In this document: positions 34,846 through 43,457 of the stretch, piece by piece | Numbering within the stretch: the first letter of the stretch is position 1 | How the letters are laid out: every line of letters begins with the position of its first letter | NCBI RefSeq assembly: GCF_002812205.1 | Contig: NZ_NPEA01000011.1 | Location: 1 to 64,000, forward strand | Source of the DNA: Leptospira neocaledonica | GTDB taxonomy: Bacteria > Spirochaetota > Leptospiria > Leptospirales > Leptospiraceae | DNA length: 64,000 nt | Direction of reading: 5' to 3' | Notes under the pieces: model-generated | Told to the model about the DNA's origin: nothing | Databases searched by the model: none | What the model saw: only the letters and a program-made list of their open reading frames with translations | Position numbers and translations under genes: made by a program

Positions 34846-36465
34846 TCAAACGAGTAGTTTTAATCTTCTTTTTAGTTTCTCAATCTCTTCCGATTTTCTT
34901 TCTGCAGACCAATTCCATTCTTTGCCTGCAATCTCAGCCACTTTAGAAAGTACCTCGTCAGATGGAAGTCCAACAGTTCCCAGACCAGTTCGTCTCAAGA
35001 AAATATCTTGGAGGTTCATTGCCATTTCGAAACGAATTGTATATAGAACTTGAGCCGCTATTTCTCCATCTTCATTCAATACTTCTGATAATTGTTTAGA
35101 AAAATTTGTTAATTCCAAAATTGATTCATATTCGGTTCCATAGTGACGAACCAAATGTTCTATGGTATTTTTGGAAATATTAGGATGAGAAGTTTTAGCA
35201 TTTTCTAAATAAGATTCGATATTTGGGATCTCGCATCCTTTTAAGAACTTCTTCTCGGAAACACTCGATCCTACTTTTTTATGCAATTTCTTTTGAATAA
35301 GTTTAAATATCTTCTCTGCGAAGTGACGGCTAGTAGTATATTTTCCACCACCAGCACTGATAAGGCCCTCTATTCCATCCTTAGAATGATCTTGTAATTC
35401 CGACTTTCTGGAAGCAGAATAAGTTTCCTTGTCCTCTCCCCCGGTTTCTGCAAGTGGCCTGAGTCCACCATAAGCAAACTCGATATCTTTTAATTCTAAT
35501 TTTTCAGGAAGTAAACCAGAAGAATTGATATATTCTAAAAACTCCAAAATACTTTCTTTTGAAAGTTTCCAATCTTCTACAGAACCGTAATATGCTTTTT
35601 CGGTAGGCCCAATCATGTTTTTCCCTCTCCAAGGAGCAAAACTGAAATGTCCTTTTTTACCTACGTGAAGCACCATTGTATCGAAGTATTTTTTTGTGAT
35701 GAGATAAATCCCTTCGGATCTTGTTTTCGGAACAGGAACTTTTATCTTTTTAGTTCCGTTCAGAAGGTCCTGACTCCAAGGTCCGGAAGCATTCACAACC
35801 ACAGAAGCTTTTAATTTTACGTTTTTATTATGGATGAAATCTTTGACGATTGCCCCGGTTACTCTATTTCCGTCAAAGATCAATTCCTCAGCCCTTGTAT
35901 AATTGGAAACGGATGCTCCTTCTTGGGCTGCTGATTTTAGAAATGCGAGAGTTAATCTTTCAGGACTAGGCATGATACAATCATAAAAATAGATCGCAGA
36001 GTCCATTCCTTTCAGGCCGAGCCTTTGGATCTCGTTTTTAGAAAGGTTTTTATGCGCGGGGATCTTTTTAGATTTGTCCCATGTCCAATTTCGATCAAAG
36101 GAAAGTAGGTCATACACAAATAAACCGATCCTTTCCAAGATGCCAGGATTCGGAAGGATCATCGGATAAGGATAGACTAGATTCGGAGCGATATTAGATA
36201 AAATCCTTCTTTCTTTAAGAGCTTCTCTGACCAAAGATAGATCAAAACGTTTTAAATATCTGAGTCCACCATGGATCAGCTTCCCTGTGGCAGATGATGT
36301 TGCCCCACCAAAATCTTCCTTTTCCACAAGAGCAACAGAAAGTCCCCTGCTCGCAACTTCATATGCTAAGGCAGACCCTGTGATCCCACCACCTATGATC
36401 AATACATCAAAGTTGGCTTCATAGCCTATATTTTCGATAAATCGTTCTAATTTTTGAGAACTCAT
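34846..36465 (-). CDS. glpD: FAD-dependent glycerol-3-phosphate dehydrogenase
   Basis: A 539-residue flavoprotein. The dinucleotide-binding loop is GGGITG (25-30); ATSSATGKLIHGGLRYL follows, a segment strongly typical of aerobic GlpD. The C-terminal helical extension and the GGKYTTSRHFAEKI segment agree. The enzyme oxidises glycerol 3-phosphate to dihydroxyacetone phosphate at the membrane and passes electrons to quinone. The gene overlaps an APH-type kinase gene by 4 bp, so the two are cotranscribed. Glycerol 3-phosphate comes from lipid turnover or glycerol, carbon sources leptospires are known to use; no glpK or glpF is visible in this window. Confidence 0.93.
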   Translation of the reverse strand: MSSQKLERFIENIGYEANFDVLIIGGGITGSALAYEVASRGLSVALVEKEDFGGATSSATGKLIHGGLRYLKRFDLSLVREALKERRILSNIAPNLVYPYPMILPNPGILERIGLFVYDLLSFDRNWTWDKSKKIPAHKNLSKNEIQRLGLKGMDSAIYFYDCIMPSPERLTLAFLKSAAQEGASVSNYTRAEELIFDGNRVTGAIVKDFIHNKNVKLKASVVVNASGPWSQDLLNGTKKIKVPVPKTRSEGIYLITKKYFDTMVLHVGKKGHFSFAPWRGKNMIGPTEKAYYGSVEDWKLSKESILEFLEYINSSGLLPEKLELKDIEFAYGGLRPLAETGGEDKETYSASRKSELQDHSKDGIEGLISAGGGKYTTSRHFAEKIFKLIQKKLHKKVGSSVSEKKFLKGCEIPNIESYLENAKTSHPNISKNTIEHLVRHYGTEYESILELTNFSKQLSEVLNEDGEIAAQVLYTIRFEMAMNLQDIFLRRTGLGTVGLPSDEVLSKVAEIAGKEWNWSAERKSEEIEKLKRRLKLLV

Positions 36466-37310
36466 TTACCTGCCTTTGAGGAAGAAATAATCTCTCTGAT
36501 CTCTTCCTGAAGAGCTGCCCTTTCACTTTCTATATTCCAAAGTCCTAAACGAAAAATTAATACAGGAAGTCTCCATTTTTCTATATCTTTCCAGTCCATT
36601 CCGGAAACGGAGAGATATCTTTTTAGATAACCTTTTAAAATGAATTTTCGGACCACTGTGTAAAATAAAACTTTTAAGAATGGAGTCCCTGGCCAAAGTT
36701 CAGCATCTTGGAACAGAAAAAAAGTAGAAGCAACGTCAGCTGCAGGATCACCTTTTAAAGCTGTCATCCAATCTATAATCACAAAAGAATTCTTAGTAAC
36801 GATCACATTTTCAGGATGAAAATCCAAATGTAAAACGGAAGATCCTTCGGGTAAATTTTCTATAAATTGTTTTGCGATCTTCTTCTCATCTTTGCTCAAA
36901 AAAGAAAGTGGTTCTTTAGAAAGGACTTTAACCGCTTCCGATCTGATATCTTTTAACTTTTTGGCTTGTTTCTTATGCAAACCAAAATGAAGATCCGCGA
37001 GTATTTTAGAAAGACTGAAAAAAGTCAGAGGTTTTTTGTCTGGAAGTTTTGTAAGAGAAACCCCATCCAATCTATCAAAGATCAACCCCTGTCTATCTCC
37101 GATCTTGACCTTCTCGTAACATTTCATAGAAGTGGCACCCGCAGAAAAAACGATTACAGAATTAGAATATTCGGTTTCTATTTCGGAGGCTGGGATCTCT
37201 TTAAGAAATAATTTTAGGATCTTGTCTGGTCCATATTCCGAAATTTCGGCGGACCTACCTATTGCGAGTGACTTTCCAGGACTTGGTCGGTTTGTCTTTT
37301 TAACTGGCAT
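36462..37310 (-). CDS. APH-type small-molecule kinase
   Basis: A 282-residue protein with the aminoglycoside phosphotransferase/choline kinase fold. The Brenner motif is H161-x-D163-x4-N168 (LHLDFHPENVI) and the metal-binding Asp is D180 in IIDWMTA. The usual N-lobe Lys is not clear, though GATSMKCYEKVKI could hold it. Members phosphorylate sugars, choline, homoserine or antibiotics. The stop overlaps the GlpD start by 4 bp, so a role in glycerol or glycerolipid phosphorylation is a reasonable guess; that is inference. Antibiotic modification is less likely in this operon. Confidence 0.82.
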   Translation of the reverse strand: MPVKKTNRPSPGKSLAIGRSAEISEYGPDKILKLFLKEIPASEIETEYSNSVIVFSAGATSMKCYEKVKIGDRQGLIFDRLDGVSLTKLPDKKPLTFFSLSKILADLHFGLHKKQAKKLKDIRSEAVKVLSKEPLSFLSKDEKKIAKQFIENLPEGSSVLHLDFHPENVIVTKNSFVIIDWMTALKGDPAADVASTFFLFQDAELWPGTPFLKVLFYTVVRKFILKGYLKRYLSVSGMDWKDIEKWRLPVLIFRLGLWNIESERAALQEEIREIISSSKAGK

Positions 37311-37387
37311 GATTCTCTTCTTTATTTATTAGGAAAAAACTGATTCTATACTTAAATATACATGAGCAAGAAGTAATTCCAGGAAAC

Positions 37388-37738
37388 TTAAATAAGTTTG
37401 ATACCGAATTTTTCAAGAACGTAATTAGAAGAAAGGAAAAGTAAAAGAGTCAGGAGAACGCAAGATCCAAGGGCAGGCCAAAAACCAAACGTAGAATATA
37501 GTTTAGGAAAAGCCAAAAACATAGGTAAGGTCGGAATCACAAACCAAAAAGTATAATATGCATGATTTGATATTTTTTCAGGATCAGTTTTTTCAAACTG
37601 CAACCATAGTAATGTTAGAATTGTAACCAAAGGAAGAGAAGCAATCAAGGCTCCCACACGATCATTCCTTCGAGCGATTTCCGAAATCAAAACGACTAAT
37701 GCGGAAGTAACCGCATATTTAAGAATAAGATATAACAT
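37388..37738 (-). CDS. DUF3147 family membrane protein
   Basis: A 116-residue integral membrane protein with four hydrophobic segments (about 3-17, 28-46, 62-82, 85-105). The segment VVLISEIARRNDRVGALIASLPLVTILTLLWL matches DUF3147 closely as remembered. Function is unknown. It stands alone on the minus strand, separated by 78 bp from the kinase gene and 69 bp from the Amt gene, so it may be a single transcript. Confidence 0.8.
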   Translation of the reverse strand: MLYLILKYAVTSALVVLISEIARRNDRVGALIASLPLVTILTLLWLQFEKTDPEKISNHAYYTFWFVIPTLPMFLAFPKLYSTFGFWPALGSCVLLTLLLFLSSNYVLEKFGIKLI

Positions 37739-37806
37739 AAATCTTGAGAATTATCAAACTAGCAATGTAAGGATTTTTCACAAGTGAATAAATGAAATAC
37801 GAATTT

Positions 37807-39942
37807 CTATTTTTTGGCCTTTCTGCTAATTCCTAAAACGGAAATATCATCCTGCTTAGGAGATCCGGCCAAGAATTCATCTAATTTTTTTAATATTTGA
37901 TCGATACCTTCCCCCATAGGAATTCCTTTTAGGTTTCCGACAATCTCCTCCACCCTCTCTTCTCCGAATTCTTCTTTATGAGAATTCCACTGTTCAAAAA
38001 GACCATCCGTAAATAAAATCAGTTTAGAATCTTGTGTAAATTCCATCTCATTGGAAGTATACTTTGTATTCGGGATCACCCCCATAATCCTTCCTGTTTT
38101 CTCTAAGGAATGGACCTCTTGGCCTTCGATTAAATACTGGGGCACATGTCCCGCAGAAGAATATCGGATCAAGTTTAGATTTGTGTCAATGTCAACCACA
38201 ATACAAGTAAAGAATTGATTCAAGTTTTTGAATGTATGCAGGAACTCATTATTTAAATGAAATAAAATTTCGGTAACGCTGTAAATCCCACGTTTTAAGG
38301 ATTCATAAATTGCTTTTATCGCCATAGTCAAGAGTGCTGCTTGGACCCCATGCCCAGTTGCATCTGCAAGAAACACCCTTGTCAATCCAGGGCGAAGTTC
38401 CATGATATCGAAAAAATCCCCCCCGACTTCGGTAAGAGGAAGATATCTCACAGTAATTTCCAATTCTCCTGTGAGTTTATCTTCTTGAGAGATGATACCT
38501 GACTGGATTTTTCTCGCAGTAGATAGATCACTCTGAAGTAAACTAAGGTTATGTTCCAGCTCCACAGCTAAAGTTTCTTTTTCCTTAATATTGGTTCTGA
38601 TCTTATCCAACACTAAATTATATCTTTCCGCGATCTGACCCACTTCCGTAAAAGGTTCTATCGAAAGGTCCTGACTTAAATCTCCGGTTTGTTTTTGATA
38701 TTCCATTTCCAGGAACAAATCTATCAACTCAGTGGTTGCCCTATGCTCCGTATAATTCAAACCTTGGTATTCGTTTTGTGGAGAAACTCTCAGACTATAA
38801 AAGCGATGAATAATAAACAGAAGCGGATAACTTACACCAAAAGAAAGGACCGCACAGGAAACCACTCCTAATAACTGCACAAGAACCTGTGTCGTTCTAT
38901 CCAGTCCTGTGCCTAAAATGGAAAGATCTCCGAAAAATCCTACCGCCAGAGTTCCCCAAATCCCGGACACAAGATGAACAGGAATAGCTCCGACAGCATC
39001 ATCTAGTTTAAGTCTGTCCAAAAAGATTCCAGCTTCGAACATTAAAATTCCTGCAACTAGTCCGATTAGTAGCGATTCCAGCGAATTAACTGCATTACAA
39101 GGAGCGGTGATTGCCACAAGCCCCGCCAGGGTTCCGTTTAAAGGCAGAGTAGCTTCTGCATATTTCAAACGGATCCAACCGTAGATCAAACTGGAAGCCA
39201 TTCCTCCGGAAGCGGCAAACATAGTATTCACGATGATCTTTGGAACTTCGGAAGTAAATGCAAGAGTGCTTCCTCCATTAAATCCGATCCATCCGAACCA
39301 AAGGATCAAAGTGCCGAGCATTGCGAGCGGAAGATTATGCCCTGTGATCTTTCGAACCGATCCATCCTTGCCGTACTTTCCGGTTCTGTTCCCAATTAAG
39401 ATCATTGCAGAAAGTCCGACCCATCCACCTACACTATGCACAGCTGTTGAACCTGCAAAATCCATAAAGCCAAGATGAGAAAGCCAACCTGTAAATTGAT
39501 TCCAATCTTGTAGGTCCCTTCCCCAAACCCAATGACCAAAAACCGGATAGATTAAAGATGAGATGATTGTGGTAACTATGATATAAGCGCCAAACTTCAT
39601 TCTTTCTGCAACGGCGCCCGAAACGATTGTGGCGGCAGTTCCGCAGAACATAAGTTGAAATAAAAAGAAAACGGAGATTTCCGGACTTGTTTTCGAAAAA
39701 TCAGGAAAGAACATATCTTTTCCGACCCAACCATAATAGGTCGTGCCGAACATAAGTCCGAATCCTATTGAGTAGAAAACGAGGGTAGCAATTCCGAAAT
39801 CCGTAATATTCTTAATTGCTACGTTGATCGAGTTTTTTGTTCGAGTAAGGCCGGATTCTAAACATAAAAATCCGGCCTGCATAAAAAATACCAATCCGGA
39901 AGAAAGAATGATCCAAAGAATGTCGAAACTCGTTTTAGGCAT
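37807..39942 (-). CDS. Ammonium transporter fused to a SpoIIE/RsbU-type phosphatase
   Basis: A 711-residue protein from the ATG at 39942 (a TTG 13 codons earlier is less likely). The first ~400 residues are an Amt/Rh-type channel with about 11 TM segments: FQLMFCGTAATIVSGAVAERMKFG, DFAGSTAVHSVGGW with the first pore His, and IPVHLVSGIWGT with the second. A HAMP-like or coiled-coil linker (about 415-480) follows, and then a PP2C-type SpoIIE phosphatase (about 490-711) with GGDFFDI, ADATGHGVQAAL, LFTDGLFEQW and QDDISV supplying metal-binding Asp. Phosphatases of this group usually act on anti-sigma factor antagonists. So ammonium transport or sensing appears wired to a partner-switching pathway; this coupling is inference. 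Confidence 0.92.
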   Translation of the reverse strand: MPKTSFDILWIILSSGLVFFMQAGFLCLESGLTRTKNSINVAIKNITDFGIATLVFYSIGFGLMFGTTYYGWVGKDMFFPDFSKTSPEISVFFLFQLMFCGTAATIVSGAVAERMKFGAYIIVTTIISSLIYPVFGHWVWGRDLQDWNQFTGWLSHLGFMDFAGSTAVHSVGGWVGLSAMILIGNRTGKYGKDGSVRKITGHNLPLAMLGTLILWFGWIGFNGGSTLAFTSEVPKIIVNTMFAASGGMASSLIYGWIRLKYAEATLPLNGTLAGLVAITAPCNAVNSLESLLIGLVAGILMFEAGIFLDRLKLDDAVGAIPVHLVSGIWGTLAVGFFGDLSILGTGLDRTTQVLVQLLGVVSCAVLSFGVSYPLLFIIHRFYSLRVSPQNEYQGLNYTEHRATTELIDLFLEMEYQKQTGDLSQDLSIEPFTEVGQIAERYNLVLDKIRTNIKEKETLAVELEHNLSLLQSDLSTARKIQSGIISQEDKLTGELEITVRYLPLTEVGGDFFDIMELRPGLTRVFLADATGHGVQAALLTMAIKAIYESLKRGIYSVTEILFHLNNEFLHTFKNLNQFFTCIVVDIDTNLNLIRYSSAGHVPQYLIEGQEVHSLEKTGRIMGVIPNTKYTSNEMEFTQDSKLILFTDGLFEQWNSHKEEFGEERVEEIVGNLKGIPMGEGIDQILKKLDEFLAGSPKQDDISVLGISRKAKK

Positions 39943-40016
39943 CGAATTTCTTATTTCATAAAATGATAAGCGAATTGGCAAGAAGCATTTCTGCCAATTC
40001 CATAATATACTAGTTT

Positions 40017-40415
40017 TTAAAGATGTGAGATAAACTCGGGCTCTCTATCCCAGCGATCATGTAACCCATCTAAGTAACTTACTGGAGCTGAAGCCCATTC
40101 CTTAGGGTCTAAATTATCCAAGGCGCCCAGATTGATCGCGATAAACTTTCCTCCTGCCTCCGGAATGTCTCCACCTCCGCCAATTCCTACTCCGCAATGT
40201 TTACAGAACATTCCGTCTATCCGAGTAGAATAAACGGTAATCTCTTTCTCACCCTCCAAATATTTAAAGTTTTCAGGTAAAGCCGAAGCACCCCAAAACC
40301 TTGCTTTTATACAACTTGTGCAGTTACATTTAAAGGTTCCTTGGGTTAGGTCGATCCAAACCTCGAAACGAACTTTCTTACAACGGCAACTTCCTAAGTA
40401 TTTTTTTAAAGACAT
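40017..40415 (-). CDS. GFA-family (CENP-V/GFA) zinc protein
   Basis: A 132-residue protein with the GFA zinc-cysteine set: C10 and C12 (GSCRCKKV), C30, C32 and C35 (CNCTSC), C71 and C74 (CKHCG). This pattern is characteristic of glutathione-dependent formaldehyde-activating enzyme-like proteins. Members may add glutathione to formaldehyde, but most are uncharacterised. It starts 9 bp after the SRPBCC gene, so it belongs to the ArsR-SRPBCC transcription unit. That is a useful hint that this ArsR module responds to an electrophile or similar compound; this is inference. Confidence 0.9.
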   Translation of the reverse strand: MSLKKYLGSCRCKKVRFEVWIDLTQGTFKCNCTSCIKARFWGASALPENFKYLEGEKEITVYSTRIDGMFCKHCGVGIGGGGDIPEAGGKFIAINLGALDNLDPKEWASAPVSYLDGLHDRWDREPEFISHL

Positions 40416-40423
40416 ACGAATCC

Positions 40424-40852
40424 TTATGTAAATTGAAGCTCAAGGTTTTCTAAAGTACTGATCCAACCTTCTTTATGTCCTTCCATAGAACTTTCACTGG
40501 AAAGTTTTTCGTGTGTAAGAATTATTTCGGTTCCGCCGTTTTTATCTTCAAAGATTACGGTCACCAAAGTTTCCTCTCTTTGGGGCCCTTCCCAACCATG
40601 AGTAAAAACAAGTTTTTCGTTTAATATGATTTCTTGATATATCCCTGTAGCGATATAAACATCTTCGTTTCCAAGCATAGAGGTCCTAAATTTGCCTCCA
40701 ACCCTGAAATCCATCTGGATCTCTCCGATCTTCAATTCCTTAGGACAGCCCCATTTCTTCATAATTTCTGGCTGAATCCATGCTTCGAAGACCTTTTCTC
40801 TTTTGGCCTTTATAAACTTAGATACTTGCAACTTGTATTCTGCTGTTTTCAT
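40424..40852 (-). CDS. SRPBCC (AHSA1-like) domain protein, second copy
   Basis: A 142-residue protein from the ATG at 40852, chosen because it overlaps the ArsR stop as ATGA; a longer frame would intrude 72 bp into the ArsR gene. The family features are FIKAKREKVFEAWIQPEIMKKWG, the GGKFRTSML strand and the closing EGWISTLENLELQF helix. It shares the architecture of the protein at 31143-31631 but not its exact sequence. It is coupled to ArsR upstream and to a GFA-family gene downstream. Confidence 0.89.
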   Translation of the reverse strand: MKTAEYKLQVSKFIKAKREKVFEAWIQPEIMKKWGCPKELKIGEIQMDFRVGGKFRTSMLGNEDVYIATGIYQEIILNEKLVFTHGWEGPQREETLVTVIFEDKNGGTEIILTHEKLSSESSMEGHKEGWISTLENLELQFT

Positions 40853-41178
40853 TCTATTTCCTCCAACAATTCCTTGAGAGAATCCAATTGATCCTCCCAG
40901 AATTTCCTGTAATGTTGAATCCATCTATCCGCGCTCATCATTGCCTTTCCGTTCAGACTTAAATAAGAAAAAGAGCCTTCCTTTCTCCGATTCACCAACT
41001 TAGCCTTTTCCAAAACCTTAATATGTTTAGAAGCAGCAGCTAATGACATTTCAAACGGTTTTGCAATCTCCGTGATTACCCTCTCCTTTTTGGAAAGACT
41101 TCTTAACATCGCCCTTCTGGTCGGGTCCGACAATGCCTGAAAAATCAGGCTGAGATCGTATTTTCTGGATTCAACCAT
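40849..41178 (-). CDS. ArsR-family regulator, second copy
   Basis: A 109-residue winged-helix protein with IFQALSDPTRRAMLRSLSKKERVITEIAKPFEMSLAAASKHIKVLEKAKLVNRRKEGSFSYLSL. It is of the same type as the protein at 30809-31156, with a distinct recognition helix. A perfect palindrome AACCATATGGTT covers its start codon and a second lies 41 bp upstream, indicating autoregulation. It heads an operon with SRPBCC and GFA genes. Confidence 0.89.
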   Translation of the reverse strand: MVESRKYDLSLIFQALSDPTRRAMLRSLSKKERVITEIAKPFEMSLAAASKHIKVLEKAKLVNRRKEGSFSYLSLNGKAMMSADRWIQHYRKFWEDQLDSLKELLEEIE

Positions 41179-41231
41179 ATGGTTAAATGTATATCAAAAG
41201 ACATCATAGGAGTCAACCATTTGGTTGAATG
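41171..41231. promoter_or_regulatory. Paired operators of the second ArsR-SRPBCC-GFA unit
   Basis: Two 19-bp copies, TCAACCATATGGTTAAATG (41171-41189) and TCAACCATTTGGTTGAATG (41213-41231), agree at 17 of 19 bases and are both palindromic at the core (AACCAT/ATGGTT-like). The first covers the ArsR ATG. The motif differs from that of the other ArsR-SRPBCC module (TTAGGTA/TACCTAA). Confidence 0.72.
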
Positions 41232-41302
41232 TTTTAAGAAAAAATTTTATAGACCGAAGGTTAAAATTATTGCCATTCACTCGCAATTTATATAATTCTT
41301 TC

Positions 41303-42001
41303 ATGCGTTTTTGCCTGATTATATCCCTACTCACCGTCACATTTTCCCTCTTCCCCAAATCATCCGAACCGGCGGCTCCTTGCTCCGGGATTAAAAACAA
41401 AAATGACCAGAAAAAATGTTATTCTAAAGAATACCAAGTTGCAGACAAGGAACTGAATGTGACTTATAAAAAAATAAGAGAAGGTTTATCCGATTCCGAG
41501 AAAGAAGATTTAAAAAAATTGCAAGTTCTTTGGATTGGATATAGGGACGGGATTTGTGAAGGCCCAATGTATTCTTCGGATGAATCCGGTATCGAAACGA
41601 TTATCTGCAAAACAGGGACCACCGAAGAAAGAACAAAATACTTAAATCATGTTTGGAAATTCGGCTCTGTATCTAAGGAGGGAATCGGCTCTTATACCGA
41701 TGGCTTCGGCGGTAATTTAAGAATTTTCAAAGATAAATCGAGTAAGAATATCCAATTTTCTTTTGAGGTTGTGAGAGGTCCTACAGCTCATCTTGGAGAA
41801 GTAAGTGGGAATTGGACGCCTATCAAAGAAGGCAAATGGACTTGGGCTTCTACCGAAGGCTGCAAGTCGGATGATCCGGACTGTTGTTTATTGGAGTTTC
41901 AGTATTTTCAAAGTCGGATAGAGGTAGAGGAAGTTTCTTGTTCCGCATACCATGGAGCAAGAGCTTATTTCGGCGGAAGTTACAGATACGAATTCAAATA
42001 A
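41303..42001 (+). CDS. LprI-like (DUF1311) secreted protein
   Basis: A 232-residue protein from the ATG at 41303, the start of a signal peptide (RFCLIISLLTVTFSLFPKSS); a longer open frame from 41225 would extend over the ArsR operator. The first ~80 mature residues (CSGIKNKNDQKKCYSKEYQVADKELNVTYKKIREGL ... LWIGYRDGICEG) match the LprI/DUF1311 domain, a four-helix domain with conserved cysteines, some members of which inhibit lysozyme. The rest (GFGGNLRIF...) is an unrecognised, beta-rich part with disulphide-type cysteines. Inhibition of a lytic enzyme is possible but not demonstrated. Confidence 0.78.
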   Translation: MRFCLIISLLTVTFSLFPKSSEPAAPCSGIKNKNDQKKCYSKEYQVADKELNVTYKKIREGLSDSEKEDLKKLQVLWIGYRDGICEGPMYSSDESGIETIICKTGTTEERTKYLNHVWKFGSVSKEGIGSYTDGFGGNLRIFKDKSSKNIQFSFEVVRGPTAHLGEVSGNWTPIKEGKWTWASTEGCKSDDPDCCLLEFQYFQSRIEVEEVSCSAYHGARAYFGGSYRYEFK

Positions 42002-42071
42002 AGAATTTAGAACGCAAAATAGTTTGATTTCTAACTGAAACTAAATTTCGACCTTCATTCTTTAGATATTT

Positions 42072-42094
42072 CTTATATATTAATTATATATAAG
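42072..42094. other. AT-rich palindrome in an intergenic region
   Basis: CTTATATAT and ATATATAAG flank TAATT, a 23-bp perfect hairpin-capable sequence. It lies in the 293-bp gap 42002-42294. The rest of that gap is AT-rich with no clear feature apart from promoter-like sequence for the downstream LNS2 gene. Confidence 0.4.
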
Positions 42095-42294
42095 TTATTT
42101 ATAACAGTTGCATTTCTTTCATTCACTCATTTGTATTTTGTATTTCTGCGTATTGTCACGCTCTTATTTTTAGATTTTTCTTGCCCTGCATATATAGCTC
42201 CAATATATTCGCCGCTGTTTGGATGATTTTTGTAATCCGTTTACAAAAATTTTTCGAACGAACTTACAGATGAAAAAAATATTTGGAGATCCCT

Positions 42295-43257
42295 ATGCGA
42301 TTCTTTTTATTAGCCTTGAGCTTAAGCGCGTTCTCGATCGGCCTTTGGGCAGATTGTCCGGACTACACAACTCCTTCTAACCCACCTAGTTTTTCAAAAC
42401 CTACTAAAAGAAGTTTCCGCAATTTCGGAAATACTATTTTAGCCGGTCTATATGTGCCTTATCACATGGTATATGATACGATCGTTAAATCCGGTTCAAA
42501 TGCGACTATGGTTGGTAAGTTCGATTACGATGCGGTATTTCATAAGGATTTGGAAGGCGAATACATCCACGTTTATATCTACGGAACCGCAATGAGCGGC
42601 TGGAACTATGTGGGTCGTTATACTACGAACGGTGATGGAAAGATCACCGCAAACCTAGGCGTTCGTGCAACCGGTGACTATATAGTTCGTATGGTGGTAG
42701 AAGGTGATCTTTCTAGCGCAGACGGTTATCTGACTGTGGCCGATCCTGGTCGACAAACGGTTTTATTCGACGTAGATGGAACCCTGACCACAAATGATTT
42801 CGAGGCTCTAGCAGACTATGCTGGTATCAAAATTGCCGATGCTTATTATTACGCTCCAGAGACAGTGAATGCATATCGTAATAAAGGTTATCAAATCATT
42901 TATCTGACCGGTCGTCCTTATTGGAACACGAAAGATACTCGCGAATGGTTTCCACTCAAAGGAATGAAATCTTGGCATTACCATCCTAGTTCCGATTATT
43001 TAGGCGCGAATGTTCAGGCCTACAAAACAGATTATATTAACTATTTGCGTAATACTGTCGGCTTGGATATTATTCGTGCTTACGGAAATGCAACTACCGA
43101 TATCGCAGCCTATGCGGCCGGTGGCATTCCGAAATCGGATACTTGGATCATAGGAGAAAATACAGGTAAAGAAGGAACCCAGTCAATTACTGGAAACTAT
43201 TCCCTACATTACAATACTGTAGTAGCGAGCACTCCTCAATCAGCTTCTTGCTATTAA
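42295..43257 (+). CDS. Secreted LNS2/lipin-like HAD-fold protein
   Basis: A 320-residue protein from the ATG at 42295, which has GGAG 6 nt upstream (the TTG at 42283 precedes the same site). A signal peptide (FFLLALSLSAFSIGLWA) is followed by a ~120-residue beta domain (about 60-155) and a HAD-fold part with the DxDGT nucleophile loop VLFDVDGTLTTND, IIYLTGRPYWNT and a late WIIGEN. This is the LNS2 domain of lipins and PITPs. Lipins dephosphorylate phosphatidate; here the motif is complete, so phosphatase activity is plausible. Secretion out of the cytoplasm is the odd aspect. Confidence 0.85.
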   Translation: MRFFLLALSLSAFSIGLWADCPDYTTPSNPPSFSKPTKRSFRNFGNTILAGLYVPYHMVYDTIVKSGSNATMVGKFDYDAVFHKDLEGEYIHVYIYGTAMSGWNYVGRYTTNGDGKITANLGVRATGDYIVRMVVEGDLSSADGYLTVADPGRQTVLFDVDGTLTTNDFEALADYAGIKIADAYYYAPETVNAYRNKGYQIIYLTGRPYWNTKDTREWFPLKGMKSWHYHPSSDYLGANVQAYKTDYINYLRNTVGLDIIRAYGNATTDIAAYAAGGIPKSDTWIIGENTGKEGTQSITGNYSLHYNTVVASTPQSASCY

Positions 43258-43272
43258 AAAACTTTATTTGAA

Positions 43273-43304
43273 TTAGAAATGCGTTTATCAAAGCGCATTT
43301 CTAA
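43273..43304. terminator. Hairpin after the LNS2 gene
   Basis: TTAGAAATGCG and CGCATTTCTAA form a perfect 11-bp stem with a 10-nt loop, 16 bp after the stop. No strong T-run follows, so termination may be weak or the structure may protect the 3' end. Confidence 0.6.
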
Positions 43305-43457
43305 AGATAATTTAGAGAAACATAAACTAAGACTGACCTTCGGTCTATTAACGTACTTATCTTTACAAACTGTTAAAAGAGAAATATTTTGGATCTTATA
43401 GATCTATTTAATTTCCACACCTTTGGGAAAAGAATGGATCAAAAATTAGGAGAACTT

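Noticed and set aside
36462..37310. APH-type kinase as an aminoglycoside resistance gene
   Set aside because: It overlaps glpD in one operon, and the fold is shared by many metabolic kinases.
40853..40924. N-terminal extension of the second SRPBCC protein
   Set aside because: It would overlap the ArsR gene by 76 bp; the ATG at 40852 gives the usual ATGA coupling.
42283..42294. TTG start of the LNS2 protein
   Set aside because: The GGAG ribosome site is located within this extension and fits the ATG at 42295.
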